Source: Marasmius tenuissimus (lineage: Eukaryota > Basidiomycota > Agaricomycetes > Agaricales > Marasmiaceae). Taken from it: a stretch of 64,000 nucleotides of DNA. Below are positions 1 to 11,312 of this stretch, one piece after another. Where the stretch lies: assembly GCA_029532415.1 (NCBI GenBank), contig JAQOTA010000022.1:62001-126000 (forward strand), written 5' to 3'. The position numbers were made by a program, and so were the translations under genes. Numbering within the stretch: the stretch's first letter is position 1; each line of letters opens with the position of its first letter. The notes under the pieces were generated by a model. It was given only the letters and a program-made list of their open reading frames with translations, had not been told where the DNA came from and made no database searches.

Positions 1-305
1 TTGAACTAATTTTAGGTTATGTACCAAGTAATGTGTGCAACTAAATGAATATTCCTGTGCTTTTTTTTTGCTTCGTTTCATGATATGCTCATGTGTGGAC
101 ACGAGAACAGGTAAGTTCATGTGATCTCAAGAATGCCAGTTTGTTTATGAGCACTGTGAGCCTCGCAGTGCTCACGAGGGCACACGAGAAAAGAGGTGTC
201 CCATATTCACTTGTGAGCAGCCCCGAGGCTCACACTGCTCATGACCGCTCACGAGCAATCAGGGTGTTCGTGAGCGGTCAGAATCTAGCGACCATTGTTC
301 TGGTG
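1..305 (-). mobile_element. A-family DNA transposon, copy A4 (5' end; continues outside window)
   Basis: Reading the minus strand from 305, this begins CACCAGAACAATGGTCGCTA and then carries the family's terminal inverted repeat and dense GTGAGC/GCTCA subterminal repeats. Those features match the outer end of copies A1 (33919), A2 (60482) and A3 (50469). The stretch near 30-130 also matches the inner part of A3 near 50200-50300. The other end lies left of the window, so target duplication and length cannot be read. It abuts the NLR remnant at 306, so it probably inserted into that gene. No coding capacity is seen. Confidence 0.8.
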
Positions 306-969
306 TGGACCTGCCCTTGTGGAGCGTCTTGTGCACAAACTCCAGAACCGCCCCAGGTGCTTCCATTTTGAATGGACCTTGGGCACGTCCCCACGAGACA
401 ATGTTATGTACTGGCTCATTCACAGTACCACAAGATGCACATATGATGGTGGCTTGCCAAAGCCACCTCCCAGTGATGTTGACAATATGTGCCTCACTGA
501 CTGCCACTGTGATCTCTCTGGAGGTCACGGGTCATGCAATCCAGGGCACCTTGTGTACCAGGAAGCTTGTATGCAGTATTTCAAAGCCTTGGTTACCGAT
601 TTTGAGACCCTTACCCAGAGCAGTTTGGAAAGGTACAGGTTCAGGTATACCTTTCTCAATGTAGTGCACTCATCTAACCTAAAACACTGTTGTCTTGATA
701 TGGAACTGTTACTGCTCTGCCAGACATTTTTCAGGCTTGCAAACAGTTGTTTGGTGCTGCATATTTACCCCGCAGAAGGAGAGGAAGGAAGGAAGAACAT
801 TCTTGATTGGATTGGGGTGAGTATTATCTCTTCAGGTTCTGGTTCCCAATTAGTGGTGTTGTGTATCATGATTGACTATTTTTCTCCTCAACAGACCTTC
901 CCGGACAGGTTCACTCGGGAAGGGAAAGCTTTGAAAGAACAGGTTCTTAGTCTGCCTTGGGAACAGTGA
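306..969 (+). pseudogene. C-terminal remnant of a NACHT NLR gene (NLR0)
   Basis: The translated region matches the C-terminal domain of the NLR at 21123-23923 (minus) almost residue for residue. Shared landmarks include HKLQN.PRCFH.EW, LTDCHCD, CNPGHL.YQEACMQYF and a final exon starting TFPD.F. An intron at about 817-894 (GTGAGT...CAACAG) sits where the intact paralogue has one, and the reading then ends in a TGA at 967-969. The NACHT ATPase and everything upstream are absent here. A-family copy A4 occupies the position where the gene should continue. The start is therefore artificial; the rest of the gene may lie beyond A4, outside the window. Known fungal NACHT proteins act in non-self recognition and regulated cell death, but no activity is expected from this piece alone. 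Confidence 0.8.
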
Positions 970-1536
970 GAGCAAAATTATCGGTTCATGTCTTATGTCT
1001 GTGGAGACCTATGTCCCAATATAGCATAGGACATACCCTAACCCTATACTGGCCAATCAAACTGGCCGACTCCGCTTAAAATGGCTACCTGCACATGAGA
1101 GTCTGGACCTCCAGCTGGACACCAGGACTACCTCCCATTCCTTCCCCTTTTTGCTCGTTGCACTCGCTATCGGCACTTTGAGCCTTGAATCTTAATAAAG
1201 GACCCCAATGAAGGCACTACCTGTCTCAAAAAAGGTCAATGGAAGTCCCCGCCCCTAGAATTGGCTTAGGCGCCAGCTTTTTCTTTGAGTTTATGCAAGG
1301 TTTGGTTCATCCATGTCGTCTCTAGAATTCGAACCTAGTAATGCTCAATCAAACAGTCATATTGATGTATATACTATGTGAATCAGGTATGAAAACATTG
1401 GCAAACCATCATGAGATTGTGTGAGATGGGATTACGGTAAAGCAATTATCGAAGGTGTTGTGCAACATGTCGGTGCATTCTGTTTTGCATGTCCCATATA
1501 TATGATTGCTTCAAGCAAACAACTTGTATTCCAAGA
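970..1536. other. Gene-free flank of copia1
   Basis: Nothing coding is supported here. A polyadenylation-like AATAAA at about 1194 suggests an old transcript end or LTR remnant. The last five bases before copia1 are CAAGA, the target duplication of that element. A tRNA-like stretch near 1250-1340 was considered and rejected. Confidence 0.5.
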
Positions 1537-1568
1537 TGTTGAATCCATGGACTATAATTATATCCTGG

Positions 1569-4279
1569 TGTAAAGCGCCACTCGCGGTGTATAATAAAAT
1601 CTAACTCGTAGGTCAAATCCTCCCAACACTCAAGAGTGTAGCTGAAGGGTGCGGGAATCGGGGATCGGCGTTGATTGTAGGTTCCGCTCTTAGCCAGACT
1701 GCAATAGTAGGCTGAAGGAAATCTGACTCAAGAAACTATCCAACCAAGGTAGCTTTGCCTCTGAAACCAGTTCGGAGGTCAAAAGTGGGGTTCGGAAGAG
1801 AGGTTTATAGGTTGTTTCGGGGAGTGTAGAGTTTGTTTGGTGCTTCGGAAGTGCGTTCTTAGGCTTCAACTAGCTTCAGAACCACTTGAACAGCGAGGGG
1901 CAACAAGACAATCAAATCAAACAATGGCAATAAGACTCCAATCAAGTCTGTCAATAAACCGAAGACCAACTGTCAACAGCAAACAATATCCTCAGCCCAA
2001 TTAGCTTCGGAAGTTCAACAATAGCTCAGCCAGTCAAGTCAGTGTCGCAGACAAACAATGCAAAGTCAAGGTCAAGCAAGTGTTCAATGGATTTTCTAGT
2101 TTTGGGCAAACAAAGTTCTATTCCGTTCTAATGTCTCTCCAGAAGCGCTCCTGAGTCAACTAACTACCCAACAAGTAGAATAGCTTCGTATCCTCTGAAT
2201 ACTAATCGTACAGATTGCTTGGGGATTCTTGATGAAAACCCCACTGCTTATATACTCTAGGATGCTCTAATTCTACCGAATTGTACAAATATCGAATAAA
2301 CTGTGCCTCAGAGGCATAAATTACTGACTTTGGAATATACTTGGAGAGTTTTTGTGTTTAATCTACGCTTTTGAACCCCAAAGTCAAAACCAATAATTTG
2401 CTTCAGAAGTATCATCAGCCTCGAACATTCTCTAACATTCTTTTCTTCTGGGTCTCTCCTATCGATGGTTCCGTTCTGCCTATTTGCCTCCGCAGTATTG
2501 ATTCTCTGGTTCTGGACTCTTCAATCGTCATAGGTCATCCTGTTCTGTCTGCCTCCGAAGCATATACTCCCTTCATCCGAAGCAAAGTACTTGCCTCCGA
2601 AGTGCTACTAGATGCCTATATTCATTGAGTTACCCAGCTGTCCATAGCCAGGTCAATGTCCTTTCCGTAGCTTGGATAATTCTGACGTCCTGCCATCCAT
2701 ATAGTCGCCCCACTATATCCAATCTTGGTACCTTGGATACCGGGTAATAGTTCAATGGTTCAGCCAGAACTCCTACTCAATTCTTCGGTACACCATTCCT
2801 TTCTTTCTTAGTCTCTTGCCTTCTAGTGCAGTTGAGCTCTGCGTTTTGCTACCAGCACCAACTATGCCCTTAGTACAGTCAATATCTCAATGTACAAGTA
2901 CAAGGGAGGTATGTCGTCGGTGCAACACCTCCGATCACTTCTTGATCATTGTTTAGCGCCCAGTGCCTGGTTCGGATCCACGCCTCCGAAGCGCTAATTT
3001 CCTAGTTTCCGAAGTAAAATTTCCACTTCAGCGGCAAGTCCAGAGGTCAGTAAAAGCAAGTGCTAGGTTGTCCCAATTCCTTGCTTGCTTTTCCCCGAGC
3101 GCACCACTATGGCACACTTGCATAACATTGAAGACCACTTCCGCAACTTACTCTATAGTAAGTCTTTCTACTTTCTAGATTCCGAGGCAGCCTTCTGACT
3201 TCCTCTCCAGAGCTGTATAAGCTCTGGTGGTATTCCAGAAGATTACTCTGATAAAATCAAAGAGCGCCACATCATCCTACTCATTCCACTCGACGCAGAA
3301 CGAGAAGCTATCCTCAGAATTATCTTCCAGCAGTTCTTCCTCAGTCGCCACAGATCCGTCTACTGGGGCTACATGATTTGTTATGACACAATCCAGGACG
3401 AAATCTACCTCTGCGAGGACACCTTTGACCACTTCATTCCTCACGACGCCAGGTTTGTCATCGACATGGTCGCTGAGTCCATTGCTCAAGTTGGTTTCCT
3501 TGACTTCAAAACCGCTCGTACTCCTGGAGCCGTTAACGCTTGGATCAACGCTGTCGTCAGTTGTGCTGATTGCCCAGCGCCTCCAAAGCTTGACTATACC
3601 AAGCTCTCGTTCTTCAAGTACTCCCCTGTCATGGGTCATTGGCTCTCTCAATCCTTTTCTTTCTATAATCCTATCTTATGTAATCCATTCTATACCGATT
3701 ATCTAGATCATGAAACCTTCATTGATTCTTATTATCCTGAAGACTCCGACGTAGATAATTACTTCGGTTGGGACGAGGTAGCTCTAGCCAATATGGATGA
3801 CTAGCGTAACCGGTAGTATACTTAGTATACCTGAATCAATCATGCCTCCAAAGCTAGGCCTTGACCTTATGCCAAGCTTCTGAGGCTTGACTTAGTCTTG
3901 CTTTCCGACCATCCATGATTCCGCGGTGACTTCCTCTGTCTAGTTCTACTCGTACGGGTCTTTGTCAAGTCTGATTCTATTATTCTACTCCTTAGTAAGA
4001 TGCCTCCGAGCCACTGGAGATATTCCCTTGATATGACTACAGGTCCTAGTCATGCCTCGGAAGTGATACTTTCTTCAGTTATACGACTCCTACAGTTTTC
4101 AGAGATAAGGAGAGACGCCTCCGAGGTGCTATTCTCTCCTTATGCTAGGATCTGAGCCTTTTACTAGCTGCTCAGGACTCGCTCTAGTACTTGTATTACC
4201 TAGTCATTTCTTATCTGTTTTATGCTAAAATCACACAAAAACAAGGCTCTGAAGCTGCTTTTTAATAGCAGGCGCTACA
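1569..4279. mobile_element. Unclassified 2.7-kb insertion element in the copia1 5' LTR
   Basis: The ends are TGTAAAGCGCC on the left and GGCGCTACA on the right, imperfect inverted repeats. The insertion is flanked by a 4-bp duplication CTGG (1565-1568, 4280-4283). The uninterrupted 3' LTR supplies the empty site. The interior is dominated by a dispersed motif close to GCCTCCGAAGTGCT in both orientations, for example near 1843, 2003, 2546, 2592, 2981, 4050 and 4110. No transposase, gag or pol is recognisable and no LTRs were found, so class is open. It could be a non-autonomous TIR element or a degenerate retroelement with TG...CA ends. Confidence 0.75.
3373..3804 (+). CDS. Hypothetical ORF inside the 2.7-kb insertion
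   Basis: A 143-residue open frame, the only substantial one in the insertion. The frame is open further upstream (to about 3240), so the true start is uncertain. The product is rich in aromatic and acidic residues, with an acidic tail around DSDVDNYFGWDE. No domain is recognised. It might be a remnant of an element-encoded protein, but base composition alone could also produce it. Confidence 0.3.
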   Translation: MICYDTIQDEIYLCEDTFDHFIPHDARFVIDMVAESIAQVGFLDFKTARTPGAVNAWINAVVSCADCPAPPKLDYTKLSFFKYSPVMGHWLSQSFSFYNPILCNPFYTDYLDHETFIDSYYPEDSDVDNYFGWDEVALANMDD

Positions 4280-4572
4280 CTGGTATATCCGAAGCCCCGG
4301 TTCATACTTCCCGTCATTGTATTATGCGGGACAATGCATTTGCTATTGTTCTATTCTTTATTGTTCATTATGCTCATATGTACAATTTCTATTGTCGTCC
4401 CTATATGGTAACTCTATTGTATCTTCATGTATATAAGCTCATCGTTCTCTACCTGAATCTACAGTGTGCTTGAGCTTCTACGTCTTGCCTCTACCTCTCT
4501 AAACTCCTCTCTGGTAAGTAGTAGTGTAGCCATGTTGTAGTCCTCTGCGCTAGGCGTCATGCTGGCTCATCA

Positions 4573-4590
4573 GGTTATGGGCCCCGGTTA
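4573..4590 (+). other. Primer-binding site of copia1
   Basis: The sequence GGTTATGGGCCC immediately follows the 5' LTR. The same 12 bases follow the LTR ends of copia2 (13807) and copia3 (minus strand, ending at 19776). It is complementary to GGGCCCATAACC, the anticodon stem-loop of eukaryotic initiator tRNA-Met with C33. Copia-type elements are known to prime from an internal half of initiator tRNA. Confidence 0.75.
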
Positions 4591-4845
4591 GCCCGACTAC
4601 AATAACGAGCGCCCCTAGGCTGCTGTCATTGGCTAGCTAGGCTAGACCTGCATGTTGCCATCAACCTCTTAATTGAGTGCTTGATCTATGGCATTGATGT
4701 ATGTCCTTCGACGACATTGGATCTCAAGGATCCAATGCTCCTCGTTGAGCATAGCACCATTTATGGCTGCTCCCTGTGTTGATTAGACACATGCTGATGC
4801 TGTCTTTTCTAGATCCAACACCAAACCTCTCAACCTCTTACTATC

Positions 4846-7206
4846 ATGTTCGACGTTAAGAAATACTTCTCTGGTTGCTTTGACGGTACCAACTTTAAAC
4901 AAGTTTACGTCGGCGAGATGGAAGCAGTTACCAAGACTCAGGGTCTCTATGGCCATCTCACTGGCAATGAACCACGTCCCTCCATGCCCCTTGGCACTGT
5001 TACTAGCCCTGCAGGGGTTACTCCTGTTGTCTGTGACACCGTCCCTCCTGAGGAACACACCACATGGGTCAAGGAAAGTCTTGCTTGGGACAAGGAAGAT
5101 CTCCAGCTCATGGGGATTATTCAGATCACCACCACCAAGGAGGTCTTCGATCTGATTAAGGACATGAACGCCCAGAAGGCTTGGGAACAGCTGAATGACA
5201 CCTACAGCAAGCCCACTTTGTCTGCCATCTATGGCGACTTTGTTAAACTCGTCTCTTTCAGACTTACCACCTCTCATCCCCAAGCCAGCATCGCCAAGTT
5301 CAAGTCCTATATCGAACAACTCTCCGAGGTAGGAGTGGTTCTCCCTGAGTTGATCGAATCCCTCTTGCTCATTGCCACTATTCCTCCCGAATGGGACGCC
5401 GCCTCATCCAAATCCCTCCATGACTATGTTAGGGATCCCAAGGATGATGACACTATTACCATTGCCAAGGTCCATGATGCGATCATGGTTGAATACAAAC
5501 ACCAGAACCCGCAGCTCGCCAACTGTCTTTCTGTGGTGAAGCATGCTGGTAATCGTGAACCATCGTTCAGTCAGCAGCAGCGCCCACAGCAGCAACGTCA
5601 GCAGCGTGGGTATCAGCAGCAGACCAACACTTGCCCACCACAGCAGCAGCAGCAACGCCAAACTTCAAACCAGAACAAGGGTAAGAAGAAGAAGCAGCAG
5701 CAGTGTGGTACCCGCGGTGGTATCAAACAGCACCAGGGTCCCGGCAATGTCAGTGGTAACAGCGGTAACAATCGGTCTCATGGTCACTCCCATCTTGCAT
5801 CTTACGCATCCGTTGTTGCTTCCCCTCCTCCTGTCTGTCCTTATTCCTCGATCACTGACCACAGGGAATGTATTGCGTTGAACACAGTCAATAACTCCTT
5901 GCGCACCAAGATTGCCAGTGCCCCTCCTAGCTGTGCTAGGGGATCACCGCCCCCAGCGCACTTCACTGGTCACTGGGACAAGTCTTGTGACAGCACTGTC
6001 ACTCCCGCTGTCAAGAAGAACCCGGCTGCCATGCAGTCCTTCACTGGTTTCAAGCCTTCCGAGTCAGTATTTGATGATGTACGTGAAGCACGTTCACTTG
6101 CTGACAGACTTGGTGTCCCTAAGATGGCGCGGCATCTCAAACCATTTGAACAGATTGTCACGTCCGCCGCCAATTGTTTGCTCCAGGATTGTATCTCGAA
6201 GCCTGGTTCCTCGTCCAAGTGAGTTCTGGAGGACGATTCGGAAGATCAAGGAGCTGGATGTCCTTCTTCTACTTCTTCTAAATGTGCACGCAGCACTGAT
6301 TCTGATTCTGATGTAGAGATGGACTGGGGATCTGACGATGGTATGGACAATATGACTTCTCTATTCAGTAATGATGTTGATAACGACATTGCCAAAGCTG
6401 CAGGAGTAGAGGACGTCCCAGATGATGTCTCTCTTGGATTGTTCCACGATGACAGGCAAGTTCCCTATCTTGACCTGCTTTCCCAAGCTGATGCAAACCT
6501 ACAGCGTTGCTCTCAACTAGTTGGTATCAGTAGTGTGCGCAGTAGTCATAGTGATCTGGTATCACTTGTAAATTTTTGCAATGCTATTTCGACCCACTTT
6601 GTGGGATGTACTCAATGTAAGGGAAAGAAAAGTGTGAACAACGCACAGGTTTGGCTCCTTGATTCTGGTGCCTCCTCTCATTTCACAAATGACATGAATG
6701 ATTTCGCTGAATATGAATCGCTTGATGGTCCTATCGTAAATACTGTGAATAAGGGCAACCCTATACAGATCAAGGGTAAAGGCACTGTCTTCATTAAGCA
6801 TAACATTGAAGGACATGACGGGAAACTTACTGAGCGTGTTTCGTGTCTCTATCCTGTCTATTACATACTTCAATTGGATATACACTTGCTATCCATGGGA
6901 GAGTTCCTTCAAGATGGTCTTTCAATTCGTGGAAACGTGAAGAAATTGGCCTTCTACTCATCACAGCAACAACAGTTGCTTGTTTCCTACCCTCATATGC
7001 CTGGTCAAACCATTTATTGGGTACACTCGCAGAAAGCATCTGCTGAGGTTTTAATGGCCAAGTCAGTCGTTTATAACATCGACTATGATATTGAGCACAG
7101 ATGCTTTGGGCATCCGTCAGATAAAGCCCTGAACAAAGCTCGGAAACATACACTAGGTTTCCCACTTGACCTTAAAATGCCTACTAAAAAGACACCTCTG
7201 TGTTGA
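4846..7206 (+). pseudogene. copia1 gag-protease region (TGA-interrupted)
   Basis: Residues 1-458 (4846-6222) are a copia-type Gag with a UBN2-like capsid region, followed by a basic, glutamine-rich stretch encoded near 5570-5710. After an in-frame TGA at 6220-6222 the same frame continues through a linker. It then reaches the protease active-site motif LLDSGASSHFT (about 6655-6690) and the start of the GAG-pre-integrase zinc region (HRCFGH...). A second TGA at 7204-7206 falls where the copia2 paralogue reads arginine in LCRGCAEGKMH. Only TGA codons break the frame, which points to CGA-to-TGA nonsense changes rather than a programmed gag-pol boundary. Readthrough at 6220 cannot be excluded. 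Confidence 0.85.
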
Positions 7207-10200
7207 GGTTGTGCTGAAGGCAAGATGCATGAAAAATCGTTCCCCAACTCTACAACGAGAGCTTCTAAGCCGTTTGAATGCATACATTCAGATTTGAAGT
7301 CGTACCCGGTTGAATCGTATCACTGGTATAAGTACTACATCTCTTTTCTCGATGACTGCACATCCTACGTTTGGACCTCCAAGCTCAAGACGAAAGACGA
7401 GGCAGTACCCGCTTTGAGGGACTTCCTTACTATGGTCAAGACACAGTTCAATGCTGTTGTCAAGACCTGGATGTCCGATGAAGGGGGAGAGTACAAAGGA
7501 GATAAGTTCGATGCAGTACTGAAAGAGTATGGGATCCAAAGGGATCAAAGCATACCATATACATGTTACGTCCATGCGTCTTACCCTAGTCTATCTCACC
7601 TAGTCATGTCACACTTGGCTGGTCACATCACTTCCAGACCTATTCCGGGTATTTCTGGGCTTTTATTCAAGTCCATTCCAACACTACTCCATCCCTGGCA
7701 CTCAACCTTCACTTCTGTGGTTCAGTCTCTCACACCAAGTCCATCCCCAGAACCTCCACTACTTCTGCCTCCGCTTCCGGGACTCTTTCCATCTTATTCT
7801 GACTTATTCTGACTTACTTATCTCCGACTTCTGAGATATTCCCACGCTCACTTATATTATTCATATCTTCATTCCATCACGCACTTTTTCATTTCCAGTT
7901 CATTTCCCTTCCGGTACATTTCTCCCCACATCTGACTTCCATATGATACATCAACCTTTCCTGCACTTGACTCACTTATCATTCATTCATTTACTATAAC
8001 CCTATATAAGCTCTATACTTCTATCCTGTATTTTTAGACTCGAAATCAACCAGAAATCAACCAGGTTTCAATCTGGGTCAATCCCCATCATGACTCTAAT
8101 GTCTTTTCCTCCCTCTCGCAACTTGTCCTCTTAGTCTAGTAGAAGGACAGCTCAGTTCATGGTGCTGTTGGCGAAACCTTCAGCTACTGTCTGCTCTAGA
8201 TCTGTTGCTCCCACACTCCTTCATCTTATCTCTTTCCTATCCATCTATCCGACAGCATATAAAACCCCATATCTTATCTTATCCCTATCCAATCCGCACG
8301 ATCCTAACAATACACCACAACAAAACGGTCATGCTGAACGATTCAACAGGACTATTCATGAGAAGGCTGAAGCTCTTTGCTTTGAAGCTTGTATGACTCA
8401 GTCCTGGTGGGAATTCTGCCATGTGCATGCCGTCCACCTCTACAATCACACTCCTGTGCAATGTTTGAGCTGGCGAACTCTGTTCGAAATGCTTTATGGT
8501 GAAGCACCTGATGTTTCACATCTCCGAGTTATGGGTTGTGCAGCCTATGTCTTCATTCCTGAAGATTGTAGGAAGAATAAGCTTGCTCCTCACAGTGAGT
8601 TAATGACCTTTATCAGCTACCAAGACGGGATGAAAGGCTTCTTGTTCATGAGAAGTAATAATTTCGTATTCAAAGGTAGCACTGCACTGTTTAATGAGAC
8701 ACTATACAATAAGTGTCCTGATGCCAAAACTCGTGGCTTCACACCTGTCAGTAGTGAACCATTTACTTTGGGTGAAAATCCCAACATTCCTTCAGAAGAT
8801 GAAGACTCTGATGACGGATGGGATGATACTCTGTTCCCAGATCTCAGACATTGCTCTGAACCTTCTAAGAGACCAGAATCTCAGGTTGACGAACCTGCAG
8901 GTGGCCCTGCACCAGGGGATGTGCCACTCCCTCAATCTGGTCCTCCAATGCCTCCAGGCGAACCCGTCGTTCCTCCACCTGCACCAGCAGCGAATGGTCT
9001 ATGCCGGTCTTTGAGGCAGTGGAAGGGTACAACACAACCTGGTAATATATTTGGGGAAAAGCGGAACCCAAATAAACCCTCAGACATTATTTGTGACTTA
9101 GAGAATAAGAATACTTGGAGGAACATCACTGGAGACAAAGAACCTTCGCATCCAGTTGATCATCCTAGCTCTTCACGATCTAGGAAAGGCAAAGGTGGTA
9201 AAAAGGGGATTCCTGGTCCACTTCCGCCTCCGCCTGCTCCAGAACCTAGTGGAAGCACCACTGAGTCGCATGAGGAAGAAAGCATAGTCGAAAGACTGAC
9301 CCAAGAAGGGGGAGTAGGATTCGTGATTTACCTGCTGAACAATGCCGTTCCAGTTCATGATTCGCTTCCAATGTCTGATACTCCTGATTTCTCTAACATC
9401 AGAGAGTGGACACTTCACGATATTCTAAAGTTGCCTGTTGAGCAGCAGAAGGAATGGAAGAACACTTGCCACGAAGAACTTGAGGCACTCTGTAAGCGCA
9501 AGGTCTTTGAACTCTGTGACTTGCCTAAAGGTCGCAAAGCCATCAGAAATAGATGGGTCTTTGACATTAAGTCGAATGGTCGCAAGAAAGTGAGACTTGT
9601 TGCCAAGGATTTCTCTCAGGTCGAAGGTGTCAACTTTGATGAGATCTTCTCACCAGTTGTTTGTTATGAGACTGTTTGTATGATGCTTGCTCTCACAGCT
9701 CTCAAAAACTGGTACATCACCTCTGTTGATGTTAAGAACACTTTTCTTTATGGTAATCTTGTTGAGGAGATTTACATGGAACAACCTGAAGGCTTCAAAG
9801 TCAAAGACCAAGAATGTAAGGTACTACGCCTGTGTCATGCATTATATGGACTGAAGCAAGCTGCCCTTGAATGGTGGCAAACCCTCAGCTTGTCCATGGA
9901 AGTACTAGGCTTCAAATGCCTGACTTCTGATGCTGGACTCTTCATCTGCAAAGATCCAAAGAGTGGTGAAGTTGTGTATGCGATCATATACATTGACGAT
10001 GCACTCTTCATGGGTCCTAACAAAGCTTTTGTTGACAAGAAGAAAGCCGAGTTCATGGCTCGATGGGAATGCCGTGATATGGGCCATGCTAGCAAATTTC
10101 TCTGCATGAGCATTTGTCGCGAAGGTAATAAGATCATGATTGACCAGAAGGATTATTTGAAGAAAGTCCTTGAACGTTTTGGGATGCAAAATGCAAAAGG

Positions 10201-10945
10201 TGCTCCTACGCCCTTACCTGCTGGCTACGTGCCAACTCCCAACGATGGTCCAGTCAATCCTGCCATTCGCTCCAAGTTTCAGTCTGTGATTGGGTCGCTT
10301 CTGTACATTATGCTGGGCACACGTCCTGATATTGCCTATGCAGTTACAAAGCTTTCCCAGTTCTCTTCTAATCCAACAAAGGAACACCTTGATAAAGCTC
10401 TGTATATCTGCCACTATCTAGCTGGCACATCAGATTATTCACTTGTCTACGATGGTGACTCTGATGGAGGTCTTCTTGCATTCACAGACTCAGATTGGGC
10501 TGCCAATCCCATCAAACACCGTTCAATCACTGGCTACTTCTTCAAGTTAGCAGGCGGCATCTTCTCGTGGCAATCTCATGCCCAGAAGACTGTAGCACTT
10601 TCTTCCACTGAGGCTGAGTATATGGCACTGTTGGATTGCAGTTGTCAAGCTTCCTGGATAAGATTGCTACTCTCTGAACTTGGAATTGACTTGGGTCCTA
10701 TTCCAATCTGCAGAGACAATCAAGGCTCTATCTTCATTGCATCTAATCCAGTTCAAGAACGCTGAACCAAGCACATCAATATTCAATATCATTGTATTCG
10801 ATTGTGTGTTGAAGATGGCAAAGTAGAATTGTTCTTCATTGAAGGAGTCTATAATCCCACAGACATGTTTACAAAGAATCTCGGACATGAGAAGTTCTTA
10901 CGGTTCAGAGATCACCTTGGACTTGAATTCTATTTGTCCACTTGA
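7207..10945 (+). pseudogene. copia1 integrase-reverse transcriptase-RNase H region (split)
   Basis: The integrase core starts near 7270 (KPFECIHSDL, DDCTSY, SDEGGEY) and is cut at 7563 by a solo LTR. It resumes at 8310 with TPQQNGHAERFNRT. After a proline-rich linker (about 8880-9250), reverse transcriptase runs from about 9400 with NRWVFDIKS, FSPVV and the catalytic YIDDALF (about 9985). RNase H follows with AFTDSDWA and SSTEAEYMAL near 10480-10630. A TGA at 10763-10765 replaces the arginine found in copia2 (EHRTKH), and the frame then ends at 10943-10945. RT and integrase residues look preserved, so this copy decayed mainly by insertion and nonsense change. Confidence 0.88.
7564..8309. repeat. 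Solo LTR inserted in copia1 integrase
   Basis: 746 bp with ends TGTTACGTCC and CCTAACA, flanked by the perfect 5-bp duplication ATACA (7559-7563 and 8310-8314). Removing it with one duplication restores the integrase reading PYTPQQNGHAE. It holds a TATATAAG-type motif near 8003 and no coding sequence. The terminal TGTTA...TAACA pattern is usual for LTRs. The parent family is not otherwise present in the window, so family assignment is open. Confidence 0.88.
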
Positions 10946-10974
10946 TTCACTCAGATGCACTTCTCAGCTGCACT

Positions 10975-10987
10975 TAGCGAGGGGGTG
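10975..10987 (+). other. Polypurine tract of copia1
   Basis: The purine run GCGAGGGGG lies directly before the 3' LTR. Copia2 has the equivalent GTGAGGGGGAG before its own 3' LTR at 19262. This is the usual plus-strand primer position. Confidence 0.7.
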
Positions 10988-11307
10988 TGTTGAATCCGTG
11001 GACTATAATTATATCCCGGTATATCCGAAGTCCCGGTTCATACTTCCCGTCATTGTATTATGCAGGACAATGCATTTGCTATTGTTCTATTCTTTATTGT
11101 TCATTATACTCATATGTACAATTTCTATTGTCGTCCCTATATGGTAACTCTATTGTATCTCATGTATATAAGCTCGTCGTTCTCTACCTGAATCTACAGT
11201 GTGCTTGAGCTTCTACGTCTTGCCTCTACCTCTCTAAACTCCTCTCTGGTAAGTAGTAGTGTAGCCATGTTGTAGTCCTCTGCGCTAGGCGTCATGCCGG
11301 CTCATCA
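10988..11307 (+). repeat. 3' LTR of copia1
   Basis: 320 bp, starting TGTTGAATCC and ending GCTCATCA, followed by target duplication CAAGA. It matches the rejoined 5' LTR and serves as the empty-site reference for the 2.7-kb insertion. Confidence 0.92.
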
Positions 11308-11312
11308 CAAGA

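Larger units (their letters stand above)
1537..4572 (+). repeat. 5' LTR of copia1 (split by a 2.7-kb insertion)
   Basis: The LTR is in two parts, 1537-1568 and 4280-4572. The parts rejoin to the same sequence as the 3' LTR once one copy of the CTGG duplication is removed. It carries a TATATAAG-type promoter motif near 4430 and the conserved 3' end CTCATCA. Confidence 0.9.
1537..11307 (+). mobile_element. Ty1/copia LTR retrotransposon copia1, with two later insertions
   Basis: Complete copia-type element bounded by LTRs beginning TGTTGAATCC and ending GCTCATCA, with a 5-bp target duplication CAAGA at 1532-1536 and 11308-11312. Internal order is primer-binding site, gag, protease, integrase, reverse transcriptase, RNase H and polypurine tract. 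This order (integrase before RT) defines the copia group. Two later elements interrupt it: a 2711-bp insertion in the 5' LTR (1569-4279) and a solo LTR in the integrase (7564-8309). Once these are discounted, gag and pol form a single frame blocked by three TGA codons (6220, 7204, 10763). The two LTRs are closely similar (about 322 and 320 bp), so insertion is not ancient. Confidence 0.93.

Noticed and set aside
1036..1055. Telomere-like CCCTAACCCTA
   Set aside because: Only one and a half units, inside an ordinary interior sequence.
1251..1345. tRNA-like stretch with GGCTTAGG (box A-like) and GAATTCGAACC (reverse box B-like)
   Set aside because: The two boxes are on opposite strands or badly spaced, and no acceptor stem or cloverleaf can be folded.
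3277..3651. Minus-strand 124-codon frame
   Set aside because: Antisense to the 3373-3804 frame with no recognisable feature.
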